64,000 nt of DNA from Mariniflexile sp. AS56 (GCF_030552475.1 NZ_JAUPED010000007.1:1-64000); one strand, 5' to 3'. Shown: positions 17,282-27,941, counted from the stretch's first letter. Program-made: numbers and translations. The notes: generated from the letters alone by a model not told the origin.

Positions 17282-18710
17282 GCAACAATAGAATCCTTAA
17301 AACAGTATGAATGTCCCGAATGGTTTCGCGATGCAAAGTTTGGTATTTATTTACATTGGGGAACTTATTCAGTTGCGGAACAAGGCGAATGGTATGTATG
17401 CCCGACGATTGTATGAACAGGGACGTCCGGAATATGAACATCATTTAAAAACATATGGACACCCTTCAGAGTTTGGTTATAAAGATTTTATACCCATGTG
17501 GAAAGCAGAGAATTTTAGTCCAGATGCTTTAGTCGGATTATTTAAAAAAGTAGGAGCTAAATATTTCACACCCTGTGCCGTACATCATGACAATTTTGAT
17601 TTGTGGAATTCTAAATATCATAAATGGAATTCTGTAAATATGGGGCCTAAAAAAGATTTAGTAGGTATGTGGCGCGATGCTACTTTAAAAGCGGGGTTAC
17701 GTTTTGGGGTTACCACACATTTATCTCGAAGTTATAGTTGGTTAAATTCAGCCAACGGATCCGATAAAGAAGGGCCAATGAAAGGAGTTCCTTATAAAGG
17801 AGCACAGGTAGAAGATAAAGGGCTGTATCCTCCAACACATGATGATACACAAGCAAGGGCTCCTTATAATGTACCTAAGGCGTGGCGTGATTTATGGGCA
17901 AATCGGATGAAAGATTTAATTTATAATTACAATCCCGATTTGTTGTATTTCGATTGTGCGATACCTTTTAGAGGCGATGACGAAGGTAAGACAGGAATGG
18001 ATGTTATTAGTCATCTATATAACCACAACACCGAAATTCATAATGGAAAAAATGAAGCTGTAATGACAATCAAAGACCGCCCATGGCAGAGGATGTACGC
18101 CGATGGGGTTGCAACTTTAGATTTTGAAAGAGGAAAATCCAATAGTATCCTTAATGAACCTTTGCAAACCGATGATAGTATGGGGTCTTGGGGATATGAC
18201 ATAAACAAACCCTACACAACCAGTGGATTATTAATAGATAAACTCATAGACATTGTAAGTAAAAATGTAAATTTATTACTGAATGTGCCTATTAAGGCCG
18301 ATGGGACTTTAGATAAAACAGCCATATCTATTTTAGAAGATATGGGTAAGTGGTTGGCAGTATATGTAGAAGGGATTTATGGAACAAGACCTTGGTATAA
18401 ATTTGGTGAAGGCCCTACAAATGAAATTCCTCATTTTACAGTAAAGTCACCTTTCGGAAAAAAAGATATTAGGTTTACTGATAAGGATAATTATGTATAT
18501 GCTTTTGTTTTAGATTGGTCAAGGGCTAACAAAGAAGTGTTAATAGAACAGATTACCAAATTAAATACGCGTGTAGGCACCATTAAATCCATTAAACTTT
18601 TAGGGTATAATGGTGATATTAAGTGGGAAGCACATCCAGATGGTTTAAAAATAACAACACCAGAAAAAAAGCCTAATGATTTTGCTTATACTTTTAAAAT
18701 TGAACTTTAA
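17282..18710 (+). pseudogene. Broken GH29 alpha-L-fucosidase
   Basis: Coding sequence related to the next gene is damaged twice. First, the 5' end is missing: the frame begins right after an in-frame TAA (17279-17281) as [20 protein letters not shown], with no ATG or signal peptide. Second, TATGTATG at 17393-17400 is a 4-bp tandem duplication. Removing one unit restores [12 protein letters not shown], which aligns with the paralogue's NEWYPRYMY. The rest, about 435 codons to TAA 18708-18710, is intact, including the nucleophile region LLYFDC. An ATG at 17307 opens the downstream frame but would give the wrong first 30 residues. Probably inactive, unless the assembly has an error here. Confidence 0.8.
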
Positions 18711-18729
18711 AAAACAAAAACAAAAAATT

Positions 18730-20601
18730 ATGAGAAAATATTTTTTAATTATAATGTCCATTGCCTCCGTTTTTTTTGTCAATGCACAAAATGAATCCAA
18801 TAAGCCCGAAATGAGTTGGGAAACATTGAGTCAACACGAAGTGCCGGATTGGTTTAAGGACGCTAAGTTTGGTATTTATGCCCATTTAGGGGTGTATTGT
18901 GTCCCTGCTCATGAAAACGAATGGTATCCTAGATATATGTATACTAAAGATCATCCCGTACAAAAATATCATGAAGAGACCTATGGGCCGATAAGCGAAT
19001 TTAGCTATCATGACTTTATACCTCAGTTCAAATTAGAAAAATTTAATGCCAAAGAATGGGCTGATTTATATAAAAGATCGGGAGCAAAATTTGCCGGTCC
19101 TGTAGCTGAACACCATGATGGGTTTTCCATGTGGGATAGTAAAGTAAACCGTTGGAATGCTAAAGATATGGGGCCTCAACGAGATGTTGTAGGCGAACTG
19201 GTAAAAGCCATTCGCAAGAATGACATGAAAGTAATTACCTCGTTTCATCATGGCTTTAATTTAGAAGGTTATTATCCTACAATGGAAGGAATGGCAACTG
19301 CAGATCCTAAATATGGCGACTTATATGGGAAGTTTGAAAACATGGAAGATGGTTACAATCGCTGGTTCCAAAAACTTAAAGAAGTTATAGATAACTATCA
19401 ACCCGATCAAATTTGGTTCGATTGGGGGCTAAGAGCCATCCCGATGGAATACCGTCAAAAATTTGCATCATACTATTATTCTAAAGAAAAAGAATGGAAT
19501 AAAAAAGTTATTATTACTCGAAAATTAGATCAATTACCTGATGGGGTAGGTGTGCTTGATTTTGAAGGCGGTAGTGCACGTGATGTAACTCCTTTTATTT
19601 GGCAAACCGATCAATCTACAGGAGGGCATATATGGAGCTGGAGAGACGGTATAAAAATACGTTCACCACGAAGTGTATTGCATGAACTAATAAGTGTCGT
19701 TAGTAAAAATGGTGTGATGCTTTTAAATGTTTGTCCCAAAGCAGATGGAACCATCTCAGATGACCAAAAAGAGATGTTGTACCATATGGGAGATTGGCTA
19801 AAAATAAACGGAGATGCTATTTATTCTTCACGACCTTGGAGAGTAAGTGGCGAAGGCCCTTCTATGTATGGTAATCGTGGGTATTATATGGATTACAGTA
19901 CGGCGCCTCAAAAAAATTCAATAAATATACGTTATACCAAAAAGGGCAATACCGTGTATGCTATTTGTTTAGATTGGCCAGAAAAAGGACTCACTTTTGA
20001 TAAAATTCAGGTGAAAGGAAAAACGGATAAATCTAAAATAACGCTATTAGGTTATGGAGAGGTTCCATTTCATGTCGACAATGAATCGTTAACAATAGAA
20101 GCACTTTCAATTAAAAAAGAAGATTTTGAAGTAAAAGATGCTTATGTTTTTAAAATTGAAGACTTTAACTTAGAAGCCGATCCGTTCTCAAAATTAGAGG
20201 TTATTACTTTGAATGCTCGAAATGCCACCCCAACAGGACAAATAGTAGTACGTCCTAAGAATGAAAAAATTAAAGACGAACGAGATTATTTATACCAATG
20301 GGCAAACCCAAGTGATAAAGTGTATTGGTTGGTTAATGTAAAAGAGGCTGGTGAGTATCAAGTACGTGCTGAAATAGCAACTAGATTTAAAGCAGCGAGA
20401 ATGATTTTAAGTAATGGGGAAGATCAATTGAAAATGGTGACCGAGCCACGTGATAAGTATGGAGAAAGTGTTTTAAAAGATTACGGTATTATCCGTTTCA
20501 ATAAAACTGGTTTGTATCAAATGGAGTTGAAAATTGAAGATCTGAATGATTTTCCAGGAGTTCAAGCTCTTAAAGAAATTGAGTTGGCGCCAGTTAAGTA
20601 A
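18730..20601 (+). CDS. GH29 alpha-L-fucosidase
   Basis: This 623-residue secreted enzyme starts at ATG 18730 (MRKYFLIIMSIASVFFVNAQ is a clean signal peptide; a longer frame from 18676 overlaps the preceding coding text). The TIM barrel has FGIYAHLG, AEHHDGFSMWDS (about 126-137) and IWFDWG, in which Asp231 is the expected nucleophile. From about residue 490 a beta-sandwich follows (LEVITLNARNATPTGQIVVR onward), possibly a carbohydrate-binding module. It removes terminal alpha-L-fucose in the periplasm or at the cell surface. It is a paralogue of the broken gene immediately upstream, so the locus keeps one working copy. The next gene follows by 31 bp. Confidence 0.88.
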   Translation: MRKYFLIIMSIASVFFVNAQNESNKPEMSWETLSQHEVPDWFKDAKFGIYAHLGVYCVPAHENEWYPRYMYTKDHPVQKYHEETYGPISEFSYHDFIPQFKLEKFNAKEWADLYKRSGAKFAGPVAEHHDGFSMWDSKVNRWNAKDMGPQRDVVGELVKAIRKNDMKVITSFHHGFNLEGYYPTMEGMATADPKYGDLYGKFENMEDGYNRWFQKLKEVIDNYQPDQIWFDWGLRAIPMEYRQKFASYYYSKEKEWNKKVIITRKLDQLPDGVGVLDFEGGSARDVTPFIWQTDQSTGGHIWSWRDGIKIRSPRSVLHELISVVSKNGVMLLNVCPKADGTISDDQKEMLYHMGDWLKINGDAIYSSRPWRVSGEGPSMYGNRGYYMDYSTAPQKNSINIRYTKKGNTVYAICLDWPEKGLTFDKIQVKGKTDKSKITLLGYGEVPFHVDNESLTIEALSIKKEDFEVKDAYVFKIEDFNLEADPFSKLEVITLNARNATPTGQIVVRPKNEKIKDERDYLYQWANPSDKVYWLVNVKEAGEYQVRAEIATRFKAARMILSNGEDQLKMVTEPRDKYGESVLKDYGIIRFNKTGLYQMELKIEDLNDFPGVQALKEIELAPVK

Positions 20602-20632
20602 TGTATTTTAAAAAAAAAATAATAAGAAGAGT

Positions 20633-22930
20633 ATGCGAAAAATTAGTTTGATAATATTTATAATGTTGTGTGGCATTGTTGTAAATGCTTTAGAAATTTA
20701 TACATCTCCAAGTGGAGGAACCAACAATAAGGGGACAAAAGAAGACCCAGTGTCGTTTGAAACAGCTATAAAACGAGTTTCAGAACAATTAAAACAAAGT
20801 GGATTACCTGATGGAGGTGTCATTATAAATGTTATGGGAGGTTTGTATCGCTTTGATGTACCTATTGTTTTAGGAGAAGAATTTACAGGAACAGCCCAAA
20901 ACCCAATTATTATTAGAGCTGTTGAAGGAGAAAAGGTATTGTTTGATGGTAGCATGCTTATTCCAGCTAAAGGATTTTCAAAAGTAAAAGATAAAGAAGA
21001 ACGTAATCGTGTGCCAATTTCAGCAGCCGATAATATTGTTGTTACTACCATTACAAACAAAACGATGTTGAAACGTTTTTCTGAAAATCTTATGCTTAAT
21101 TTAAGTTTTAATGAAGTAGAGTATTTACCATCGGTTTTTCCAAATGAGGGGTACGCTTTTTTTAAAGAAGAAACAGTAGCGTCGGAGGTGTCACCACCAG
21201 GTGTACCTGTGGGTAAAGAGGCCCATGGGGTTCGTGCGGGAGCAGTTCCGTTTTTAGAACCAGGAAGAGAAAGAGGTTGGAAGGGTTCTTTAGAGGAACC
21301 TCGTGGTGCGCAAGCAGGATTTTCTGAAAAAGAAAGCGAAATGGCTGGTACATGGTATCAATGGGAAAATGAAATAAAACGAAATAACAAACGTAATCAA
21401 CTTACTGGTTTTATTGAGGCCAATTGGTTACTAAGTTCACAACCTATTTATTCAGCAAATGGTGTAACTAAAAGTGTTCATCTGTCGAGAGCACTTTCTT
21501 ATGGCTGGGCATGGAAAAAGAACGATAAACCATTTCGTGTATTTGGATTGTTGTGTGAATTAGATCAACCAGGTGAATGGCATTTTGATCCAATGACCAA
21601 CCGCCTTTTCCTTTATCCACCAGAACCAATTAATAAAAAATCAAAAATAAGTCTCTCTGTAGCTGAGGGTTTTGTGCATCTTAAAGGTGCCAGCTACGTT
21701 CAAATTGTCGGCTTGTCTGTAAAAAATGTAGGTGGTGGTACTATTTATAATATAGAAGGAAGTCATAACCTTGTAGCCTCGGCTACCATTAGTAATTCTA
21801 CAGCAAATGGAGTTAGTATAGAAGGTCAATTTAATAATTTAGAAGGTTGTAATCTCGTAGATTTAAATTCGCATGTAAGTTTGGCAGGTGGTCATAGAGG
21901 GCCTAATGAAATTGTGGAAGGACATAATTTGGTGCAGAACTGTCATATTTATCAAAAGAAATATAAACATGAAAAAGTAAATATAGGCATGTCCGGTGCA
22001 GGGAATACGTTTAGAAATAATCTGGTACATAATTCATTAGGACAGGCAATGGTTGTAAATGGGAATAACCAGGTAATAGAATTAAACGAGTTTTTTAATA
22101 TTGGTTACGATGAAGGAGACGGTGGTGCTGTGTACTCTGGAGCCGATTTAGCAGGGTACGGAAATGAATATCGAAATAACTTTTTTCATCACTTAATGCA
22201 TAGCCCAGGTAAAGTTGAGCGATCTGGAATTCATTTAGACGATGGACAATCGGGCGCAACATGTGTTGGTAATATTTTCTATAAATCAGCAGGGAAAGGG
22301 TTGTTTGCTTTTGGTGGATCAGGCCACACTATGACTCATAACGTGTTTCTTGAAGGGTATAGAGGTGCTTATTTTGTTAGAAGTTTAGGAGATAAAATGC
22401 AAAACATAGAAAAGGAGATTCGTGTCGATAAAAATCACCATAGAAGAGGGACTAAAGAAGATTATGTAGGCAGGGTTGAAGCTAGCATTGGAGAAAATGG
22501 TTGGGCCAATTCTATGTGGGTAGAAAAATATCCAACTTTTAATAAAGTGATGAGCGATACTGCTAGATTTGGACGCTTTTGGCCAATTAAGTATGTTGTT
22601 AAAAATAATTATTCATACAATAATAAAATTACGGCTATTGCAGATCCTAGAGTTGAACCAGAAGCTCTTTTGAAGTCTGAAGTTGAACAATATAAAGAAG
22701 TTGAACCTAATGATTTTGAGGATTATGATAATTTAAATCTTCAGTTTAAAAACACTCAAAAATTTCCTAATATCCCTTTCAATAGTATTGGATTAAAAAA
22801 AGACAAGTATCGCCATTCGGTTCCTGATAAAGAACATTATAGAAGAGGTGTGAAAGATTTTTTTGAAGGAATAAGTAGTATGCCTGGAACAAAAAAAATT
22901 ATTGATACCTCTATATTAGTTGAAGAGTAG
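20633..22930 (+). CDS. Parallel beta-helix enzyme, GH141-like
   Basis: This 765-residue secreted protein (signal peptide to about residue 20, ALE after cleavage) begins with IYTSPSGGTNNKGTKEDPVS, the opening typical of GH141 and related beta-helix glycosidases. It also has the family block LCELDQPGEWHFDPMTNRLF (about 305-324). Right-handed beta-helix coils run from about 340 to 620. EGDGGAVYSG and IHLDDGQSG carry acidic residues that correspond to the proposed catalytic Asp pair of GH141. Characterised GH141 members are alpha-L-fucosidases or xylanases. A fucoglycan substrate is inferred from the neighbours. A polysaccharide lyase of beta-helix fold is a less likely alternative. A sulfatase follows after 62 bp. 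Confidence 0.7.
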   Translation: MRKISLIIFIMLCGIVVNALEIYTSPSGGTNNKGTKEDPVSFETAIKRVSEQLKQSGLPDGGVIINVMGGLYRFDVPIVLGEEFTGTAQNPIIIRAVEGEKVLFDGSMLIPAKGFSKVKDKEERNRVPISAADNIVVTTITNKTMLKRFSENLMLNLSFNEVEYLPSVFPNEGYAFFKEETVASEVSPPGVPVGKEAHGVRAGAVPFLEPGRERGWKGSLEEPRGAQAGFSEKESEMAGTWYQWENEIKRNNKRNQLTGFIEANWLLSSQPIYSANGVTKSVHLSRALSYGWAWKKNDKPFRVFGLLCELDQPGEWHFDPMTNRLFLYPPEPINKKSKISLSVAEGFVHLKGASYVQIVGLSVKNVGGGTIYNIEGSHNLVASATISNSTANGVSIEGQFNNLEGCNLVDLNSHVSLAGGHRGPNEIVEGHNLVQNCHIYQKKYKHEKVNIGMSGAGNTFRNNLVHNSLGQAMVVNGNNQVIELNEFFNIGYDEGDGGAVYSGADLAGYGNEYRNNFFHHLMHSPGKVERSGIHLDDGQSGATCVGNIFYKSAGKGLFAFGGSGHTMTHNVFLEGYRGAYFVRSLGDKMQNIEKEIRVDKNHHRRGTKEDYVGRVEASIGENGWANSMWVEKYPTFNKVMSDTARFGRFWPIKYVVKNNYSYNNKITAIADPRVEPEALLKSEVEQYKEVEPNDFEDYDNLNLQFKNTQKFPNIPFNSIGLKKDKYRHSVPDKEHYRRGVKDFFEGISSMPGTKKIIDTSILVEE

Positions 22931-22992
22931 TTTTTTTAGAAGAAAAATTACTTTAAAACTTTAAATAAGATTAATCAAGAATTATAATAGCA

Positions 22993-24588
22993 ATGAAAAC
23001 ACCTTTTCTCACATTAACCGTTACGGTTATATTTTGTATATCCTTTTGTAACGCTCAAAAAAGCAATAAAAAACCAAATGTTATTTATATCATGACCGAC
23101 GACCATGCAGCTCAAGCAACTGGGCTGTATGGAGGGCGTTTGGCAAACCTAAACTTAACACCTAACATAGATAAGTTAGGCAAAGAAGGGATGGTTTTTG
23201 AAAACTGTTTTGTTACTAATTCCATTTGTACACCTAGTAGAGCATCCATTATAACTGGACAATATAGTCAAACCAATGGTGTTTTAGATTTATGGGGAGA
23301 CTTAGATGTTGAAAAGCAATACTTGCCAATGGAAATGAAAAAAATGGGGTATGAAACAGCTATTATAGGTAAGTGGCATTTACATAACGAACCTGTTGCA
23401 TTCGATTATTATAAAGTGTTGCCAGGGCAAGGGAAATATTTTGATCCTGAGTTTAGAGAAAAAGGCAAAGGAACTTGGCCAGATAATATCGTAAAGTATC
23501 AAGGTCACGTTACAGATGTGGTTACAAACAATGTGATTGAATGGTTCGACAATAGAAAAGAAACAGAAAAACCATTTTTCTTAATGTATCATTTCAAAGC
23601 ACCTCATGATATGTTTGAGTTTAATCCAAAATATGCTAATTATTTAAAAGATGTGCATATTCCGGAACCCGAAAGTTTATACAATCAACCCTTTTGGGGA
23701 TCTGAAGCAACACGAGGTAAAAATGATAGTTTGATTCATGATATAGGGTCGTCAATTTCATCCAGACATAGAAATCGAAATTATGTAGATATCTATAAAA
23801 CTGGGGATAGACCAACAGAAAAGGAAGCAACGAGTGCTGCTTATCAAGAGTATTTAAAACGCTATTTACGTTGTGTTAAAGGAGTAGACGATAATTTGGG
23901 AAGGTTTTTTGAGTACTTAAAAAATAACGGATTATGGGAAAACACGATTATTATATATACCTCCGATCAAGGTATGATGCTGGGCGAACATGATATGGAA
24001 GATAAACGCTGGATGTATGAAGAATCTATCCGTATGCCTTTTATTGTTCATTACCCTAAGATGGTAACGGCAGGAACCAGTTCTGATGAATTAATAAATA
24101 ATACCGATTTTGCTCCAACTATTATAGACATGGCAGGAGGAAAAGTACCGGATTATATGCAAGGAAAAAGTATGGAAAGGATAATAAAAAAAGGTAAAGA
24201 CAAACATTGGCGTAACTATACTTATTACCGCTATTGGATGCATATGATACATCATGATATTCCTGCTCATTTTGGCTTACGAAGTAAGGACTACAAACTC
24301 ATTTTTTATTATGGAAAGTATCATGATTTAGAAAAAGAAGGATCACTTACCATGTACTGGAATGATGAAGACCATTCTAACAAAGTGCTACCTACACCTG
24401 TAGCTTGGGAATTTTATGATCTAAAAAACGATCCATATGAATTAACAAACGCCTATAAAAATGCTAAATACAAAAAGGTTATTGCAGAAATGAAAACGCA
24501 ATTAAAAATTGAAAGAAGAGTTTTAAATGAAGAGGATGAGAAATATCCATTTCTTCAAGAAATTATTGAAGGGCACTGGAATGATTAG
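22993..24588 (+). CDS. S1-family sulfatase, distinct subfamily from its neighbours
   Basis: This 531-residue periplasmic sulfatase (signal peptide MKTPFLTLTVTVIFCISFCN, then AQ) has metal-binding VIYIMTDDHAA (about 30-40), the formylglycine motif CTPSR (Cys79), IIGKWHL and IIYTSDQGMMLGEH (about 317-330). It lacks the FCCP segment and the NRCVE C-terminal block of the other three intact sulfatases, and its C-terminus (LKNDPYELTNAY) resembles the broader N-acetylglucosamine-6-/choline-sulfatase-like group. It therefore probably removes a sulfate at a different position or on a different sugar. It ends in a strong terminator. Confidence 0.88.
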   Translation: MKTPFLTLTVTVIFCISFCNAQKSNKKPNVIYIMTDDHAAQATGLYGGRLANLNLTPNIDKLGKEGMVFENCFVTNSICTPSRASIITGQYSQTNGVLDLWGDLDVEKQYLPMEMKKMGYETAIIGKWHLHNEPVAFDYYKVLPGQGKYFDPEFREKGKGTWPDNIVKYQGHVTDVVTNNVIEWFDNRKETEKPFFLMYHFKAPHDMFEFNPKYANYLKDVHIPEPESLYNQPFWGSEATRGKNDSLIHDIGSSISSRHRNRNYVDIYKTGDRPTEKEATSAAYQEYLKRYLRCVKGVDDNLGRFFEYLKNNGLWENTIIIYTSDQGMMLGEHDMEDKRWMYEESIRMPFIVHYPKMVTAGTSSDELINNTDFAPTIIDMAGGKVPDYMQGKSMERIIKKGKDKHWRNYTYYRYWMHMIHHDIPAHFGLRSKDYKLIFYYGKYHDLEKEGSLTMYWNDEDHSNKVLPTPVAWEFYDLKNDPYELTNAYKNAKYKKVIAEMKTQLKIERRVLNEEDEKYPFLQEIIEGHWND

Positions 24589-24625
24589 GTATTTATAAGT
24601 ATTATTATAAATAAATTATGTTTTA

Positions 24626-24660
24626 AAGACTCAGGATTGGCCTCAATCCTAAGTCTTTTT
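24626..24660 (+). terminator. Rho-independent terminator after the sulfatase
   Basis: AAGACTCAGGATTG pairs with TCAATCCTAAGTCTT, a stem of about 14 bp with one mismatch, and TTTTT follows. This splits the degradative block: genes from 24924 onward need their own promoter. The remaining 260 bases to 24923 are AT-rich with no gene and no clear consensus promoter. Confidence 0.8.
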
Positions 24661-24923
24661 GGTTTATTTGTATTCTTGTTTTGTATATTCAGTATGTTTT
24701 TTTTTTAATAGAAGTATTAGCTCAATAGAAAATTATCCAGTTCAAATTGAACAAATTATCCGCTTATAAAAACAAATTGCCAACCAATAAAAGTGCATTA
24801 GATTGTACATTGTGATCATGAAAATTGAGGTTACTATTAGTAATAGATCAAATAATATAGAATCTCTTTAGTTTTTTACGTATAAACACTTTATAACTTA
24901 AACTAATAACCAAAATCAAAATT

Positions 24924-27900
24924 ATGAATCAAAAAAAAAATGTAAAACGGGCGTTATTATTCTATGCCTTTTTATTTTGTTTAATGGCTCAAGCACAAAC
25001 AGAGTTATACATAGCTCCAAGCGGCAGTGATTCAAACAATGGAACTATCAGCAGTCCTTTAGGAACACTAATAGGAGCTAGAGATAAAGCAAGACTGACA
25101 GGGGCTAAAACCGTTTGGATTAGAGGAGGTCGTTATGATTTTGATGCAACATGCTATTTAGGAGCGCAGGATAATGGAGTTACTTTTAGCGGTTATAACA
25201 ATGAGACTGTTATTTTCGACGGAAGTAAATTTGTAGAAACACAAAATTTTGAAACCGTAACCGAGCAATCCAAAATAGATAAATTGAACCCCACTGCAGT
25301 TGGTAACGTAAAATCTTATAAAATTACAGACCCCCAAATCATTGAGTTATTAACAAAACCTACTGCACAAATTTCTATTAATGACGAAATGAAAACGTTG
25401 GCTCGTTTTCCTAATGTTGGTTTTGCACATGTTAATACAAGTACAGTTAATACAAGTCAAGAAGTAAAAAATACGACTGGTACTTACGATAGCCCAGTTG
25501 GAGCTACTTTTAAAATGATTGAATCTATAAATATTCAAAAATGGAATGCAGAAATTAATAGAACTAAACGTGTAGAAACCAATGGGTATATCTCTGCCGT
25601 ATGGTTAAAAGAAATCAATAGAATTCAATCTATTGATGCTTCTGGAAATGTTCAATTTGTAGATGGAACTAAATATGGTTTAAGTAATGATGTTAGTAAG
25701 CCAAAACGGTTTTTTGTATATAATATGTTATATGAATTAGATGAACCTGGTGAGTGGTATTTTGATACGCAAGATTCTAATTTGTATGTATGGTTCGATA
25801 ATCCTATTGACAGTGATACAACAATAGGTATCTGGGCTGGGCCTCAGTTGTTTGAAGTTCGTGATGCTAGTGATATTATAATTAAAAAGATGACTGTTCA
25901 AAATATAGGCAAAGGGGTTAATGGTGATGGTGCAATAAACATTATAGGAAGTAGCGATAATATTGTTGTTGCGGGAGTACGTTTTAGATTTATTGCAGCG
26001 CCTATAACAGCTGCTAATATTTGGCACGATGTGACAAATAGTAGCATACAAAGTTGCGATTTTTATGACATTCCAAATAGTACAAGACTTTATGGGGGAA
26101 AAGTAACCTCTACTTCTATTAGTTATGGAAACAATAAAATTGAGAATTGTCATTTTACTCAAATATTTTCAAAAGATTTTTACGGTAAAGCCTGCGGAAT
26201 GAATGGTGCAGGAAATATATTTAGAAATAATGTAATTCATAACATGAATGGGCAGCCACTAACCCATGCTGGTGTAGACCATATTCTTGAATTAAATGAA
26301 GTTTTTAATGTTGGTATAGAAGAAGGTGATGGCGGCGCTTTTTATACAGGAAATTCTATATGGTCTTACGGTAATACCATTAAACACAATTTTGTACATC
26401 ATATTATGAGTGTGCCAGAATTATTAGGGCGTGCTGGTTTTTTCTCTGATGATTTTGATGGCGGAGAATCAATTATCGAAAACGTATTGTACAAAGGAGG
26501 ATGGGAAGCAATTAAAATGAATAAGGGTGCGGGACATTCCGTGTTTAAAAATGTGCTTTTAGATTGTTATACAGGTATTAAGAACTCAGATGATAGTGGT
26601 AGTAGTTATCAAACTGCTATGGGGTATATCACTAACAATAATGTTTTATCAAATGATAAAAATAACTATATCGGTAGAATGTTAAAAGCTATAGGCGTAC
26701 CAAACTGGCAATCTGGTTTAACAGTCGATAATTGGAGCGAAAGGGCAGAACCTTTTTGGACAGATAGATATCCGTATATGAAAACAGTTTTTAATAAATA
26801 CAATGAGAACAATACAATGCGAGCGTTTGAATGTCGTTTTTACGATAATATGTTTTGGAGTAACAATAATAACGTAAGCAGTGGCAGCACTGTAACGGTA
26901 AGTGATAGTAAAAACGTAGATTTAAATTTATTTAAAGATCCCGATAATCTTAATTTTAAATTTAACGAACCACGTCCAGCTTATGCTCCAGATATTCCTT
27001 TTGATAATATAGGTCTTTATTTAGATCAATACCGTTGCGCTGTTCCCAACAAAGATATCTATAGACGAAATATTAAATTACGTTTTGATGGTCAAGCATG
27101 TCATACTAGTGATAATTACAGTTATTCTAGTATCAATGATAGACTTTATTACAATACGGGAAAAATGGTTTATGAAACAATACCTTGTGCAGATGTTTTG
27201 CCAGAAATAGCTGAAGAACATCAATATAAATTTGATTTAGGGTCTCCAAACTCTAAAGTTTTTGCTGGGTATACGCGTTTGTCTAATATTACCAGTGGTA
27301 TAAATTATGGTTGGGTTAATACCACATCATTAAGGTCAGAAGATCGAGGTTCAGATTCAGGAGTAAACGATTTAAATAGAGATTTTATTTATTCAGATGA
27401 TGTAAAACTATTTGAAGCACGAGTACTTAATGGTAATTGGGAGGTTTTAATAACTTTTGGAGACAAAGATTTAGCTCATGATAACATGCAAGTAAAAGCT
27501 GAAGGAAACATCATTTTTAATAATGTTGATACAGAGCCTAGTAAATTCTTTAATAAAATAGCAGATGTAGATGTATTGGATGGTAAACTTTCATTAGAGT
27601 TTTCAGATTTAGGAGGGAGTAATTCTTCGTGGCAAGCTACAAGAATTATATTAACTCGAAAAGGGGAAGCTTTATCTACAGATGTGCAGGTTTTAAATTC
27701 ACAAATAAAAACAATGCCTAATCCTACCAATGGTAATTTTGAAGTTTTATTTGCCTTACCATTGAATCAAGTTAGTATCGATATTTATAATATGTACTCT
27801 CAATTAGTGTCATCAAATGAATATGTTATTAAAAATAATAAAGTGCAATTAGACTTGAAAAATAAACCGGATGGGGTTTATTTAATACATATTAAAATAG

Positions 27901-27941
27901 ATAATATTAGAAGTAAGACAATAAAAATAATTAAAAAATAA
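24924..27941 (+). CDS. GH141-like beta-helix enzyme with extra beta-sandwich and T9SS sorting domain
   Basis: This 1005-residue secreted protein has signal MNQKKNVKRALLFYAFLFCL..AQA, then LYIAPSGSDSNNGTISSPLG (opening of the GH141-like fold), LYELDEPGEWYFDTQDSNLY (about 271-290), beta-helix coils to about 610, and the acidic motif EEGDGGAFYTG. After residue about 760 a beta-sandwich (YKFDLGSPNSKVFAGYTRLS, then FGDKDLAHDNMQVKAEG) resembles malectin-like or CE12-associated domains and may bind glycan. The last 80 residues, including MPNPTNGNFEVLF and GVYLIHIK, form a type A sorting domain for T9SS, so this copy should be displayed or released outside the cell. That differs from its three relatives here, which lack the domain. 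It probably attacks polymer before uptake. Confidence 0.72.
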   Translation: MNQKKNVKRALLFYAFLFCLMAQAQTELYIAPSGSDSNNGTISSPLGTLIGARDKARLTGAKTVWIRGGRYDFDATCYLGAQDNGVTFSGYNNETVIFDGSKFVETQNFETVTEQSKIDKLNPTAVGNVKSYKITDPQIIELLTKPTAQISINDEMKTLARFPNVGFAHVNTSTVNTSQEVKNTTGTYDSPVGATFKMIESINIQKWNAEINRTKRVETNGYISAVWLKEINRIQSIDASGNVQFVDGTKYGLSNDVSKPKRFFVYNMLYELDEPGEWYFDTQDSNLYVWFDNPIDSDTTIGIWAGPQLFEVRDASDIIIKKMTVQNIGKGVNGDGAINIIGSSDNIVVAGVRFRFIAAPITAANIWHDVTNSSIQSCDFYDIPNSTRLYGGKVTSTSISYGNNKIENCHFTQIFSKDFYGKACGMNGAGNIFRNNVIHNMNGQPLTHAGVDHILELNEVFNVGIEEGDGGAFYTGNSIWSYGNTIKHNFVHHIMSVPELLGRAGFFSDDFDGGESIIENVLYKGGWEAIKMNKGAGHSVFKNVLLDCYTGIKNSDDSGSSYQTAMGYITNNNVLSNDKNNYIGRMLKAIGVPNWQSGLTVDNWSERAEPFWTDRYPYMKTVFNKYNENNTMRAFECRFYDNMFWSNNNNVSSGSTVTVSDSKNVDLNLFKDPDNLNFKFNEPRPAYAPDIPFDNIGLYLDQYRCAVPNKDIYRRNIKLRFDGQACHTSDNYSYSSINDRLYYNTGKMVYETIPCADVLPEIAEEHQYKFDLGSPNSKVFAGYTRLSNITSGINYGWVNTTSLRSEDRGSDSGVNDLNRDFIYSDDVKLFEARVLNGNWEVLITFGDKDLAHDNMQVKAEGNIIFNNVDTEPSKFFNKIADVDVLDGKLSLEFSDLGGSNSSWQATRIILTRKGEALSTDVQVLNSQIKTMPNPTNGNFEVLFALPLNQVSIDIYNMYSQLVSSNEYVIKNNKVQLDLKNKPDGVYLIHIKIDNIRSKTIKIIKK

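Noticed and set aside
17307-18710. Reading the first GH29 copy as an intact 467-residue protein from ATG 17307
   Set aside because: The first 30 residues come from a shifted frame; the neighbouring frame has the proper GH29 start, and a 4-bp duplication explains the shift.
18676-18729. N-terminal extension of the intact GH29 from 18676
   Set aside because: The extension overlaps the previous coding text; ATG 18730 starts a clean signal peptide.
25737-26162. 141-codon minus-strand open frame within the GH141-like gene
   Set aside because: Shadow of the beta-helix coding region; no start signal or family.
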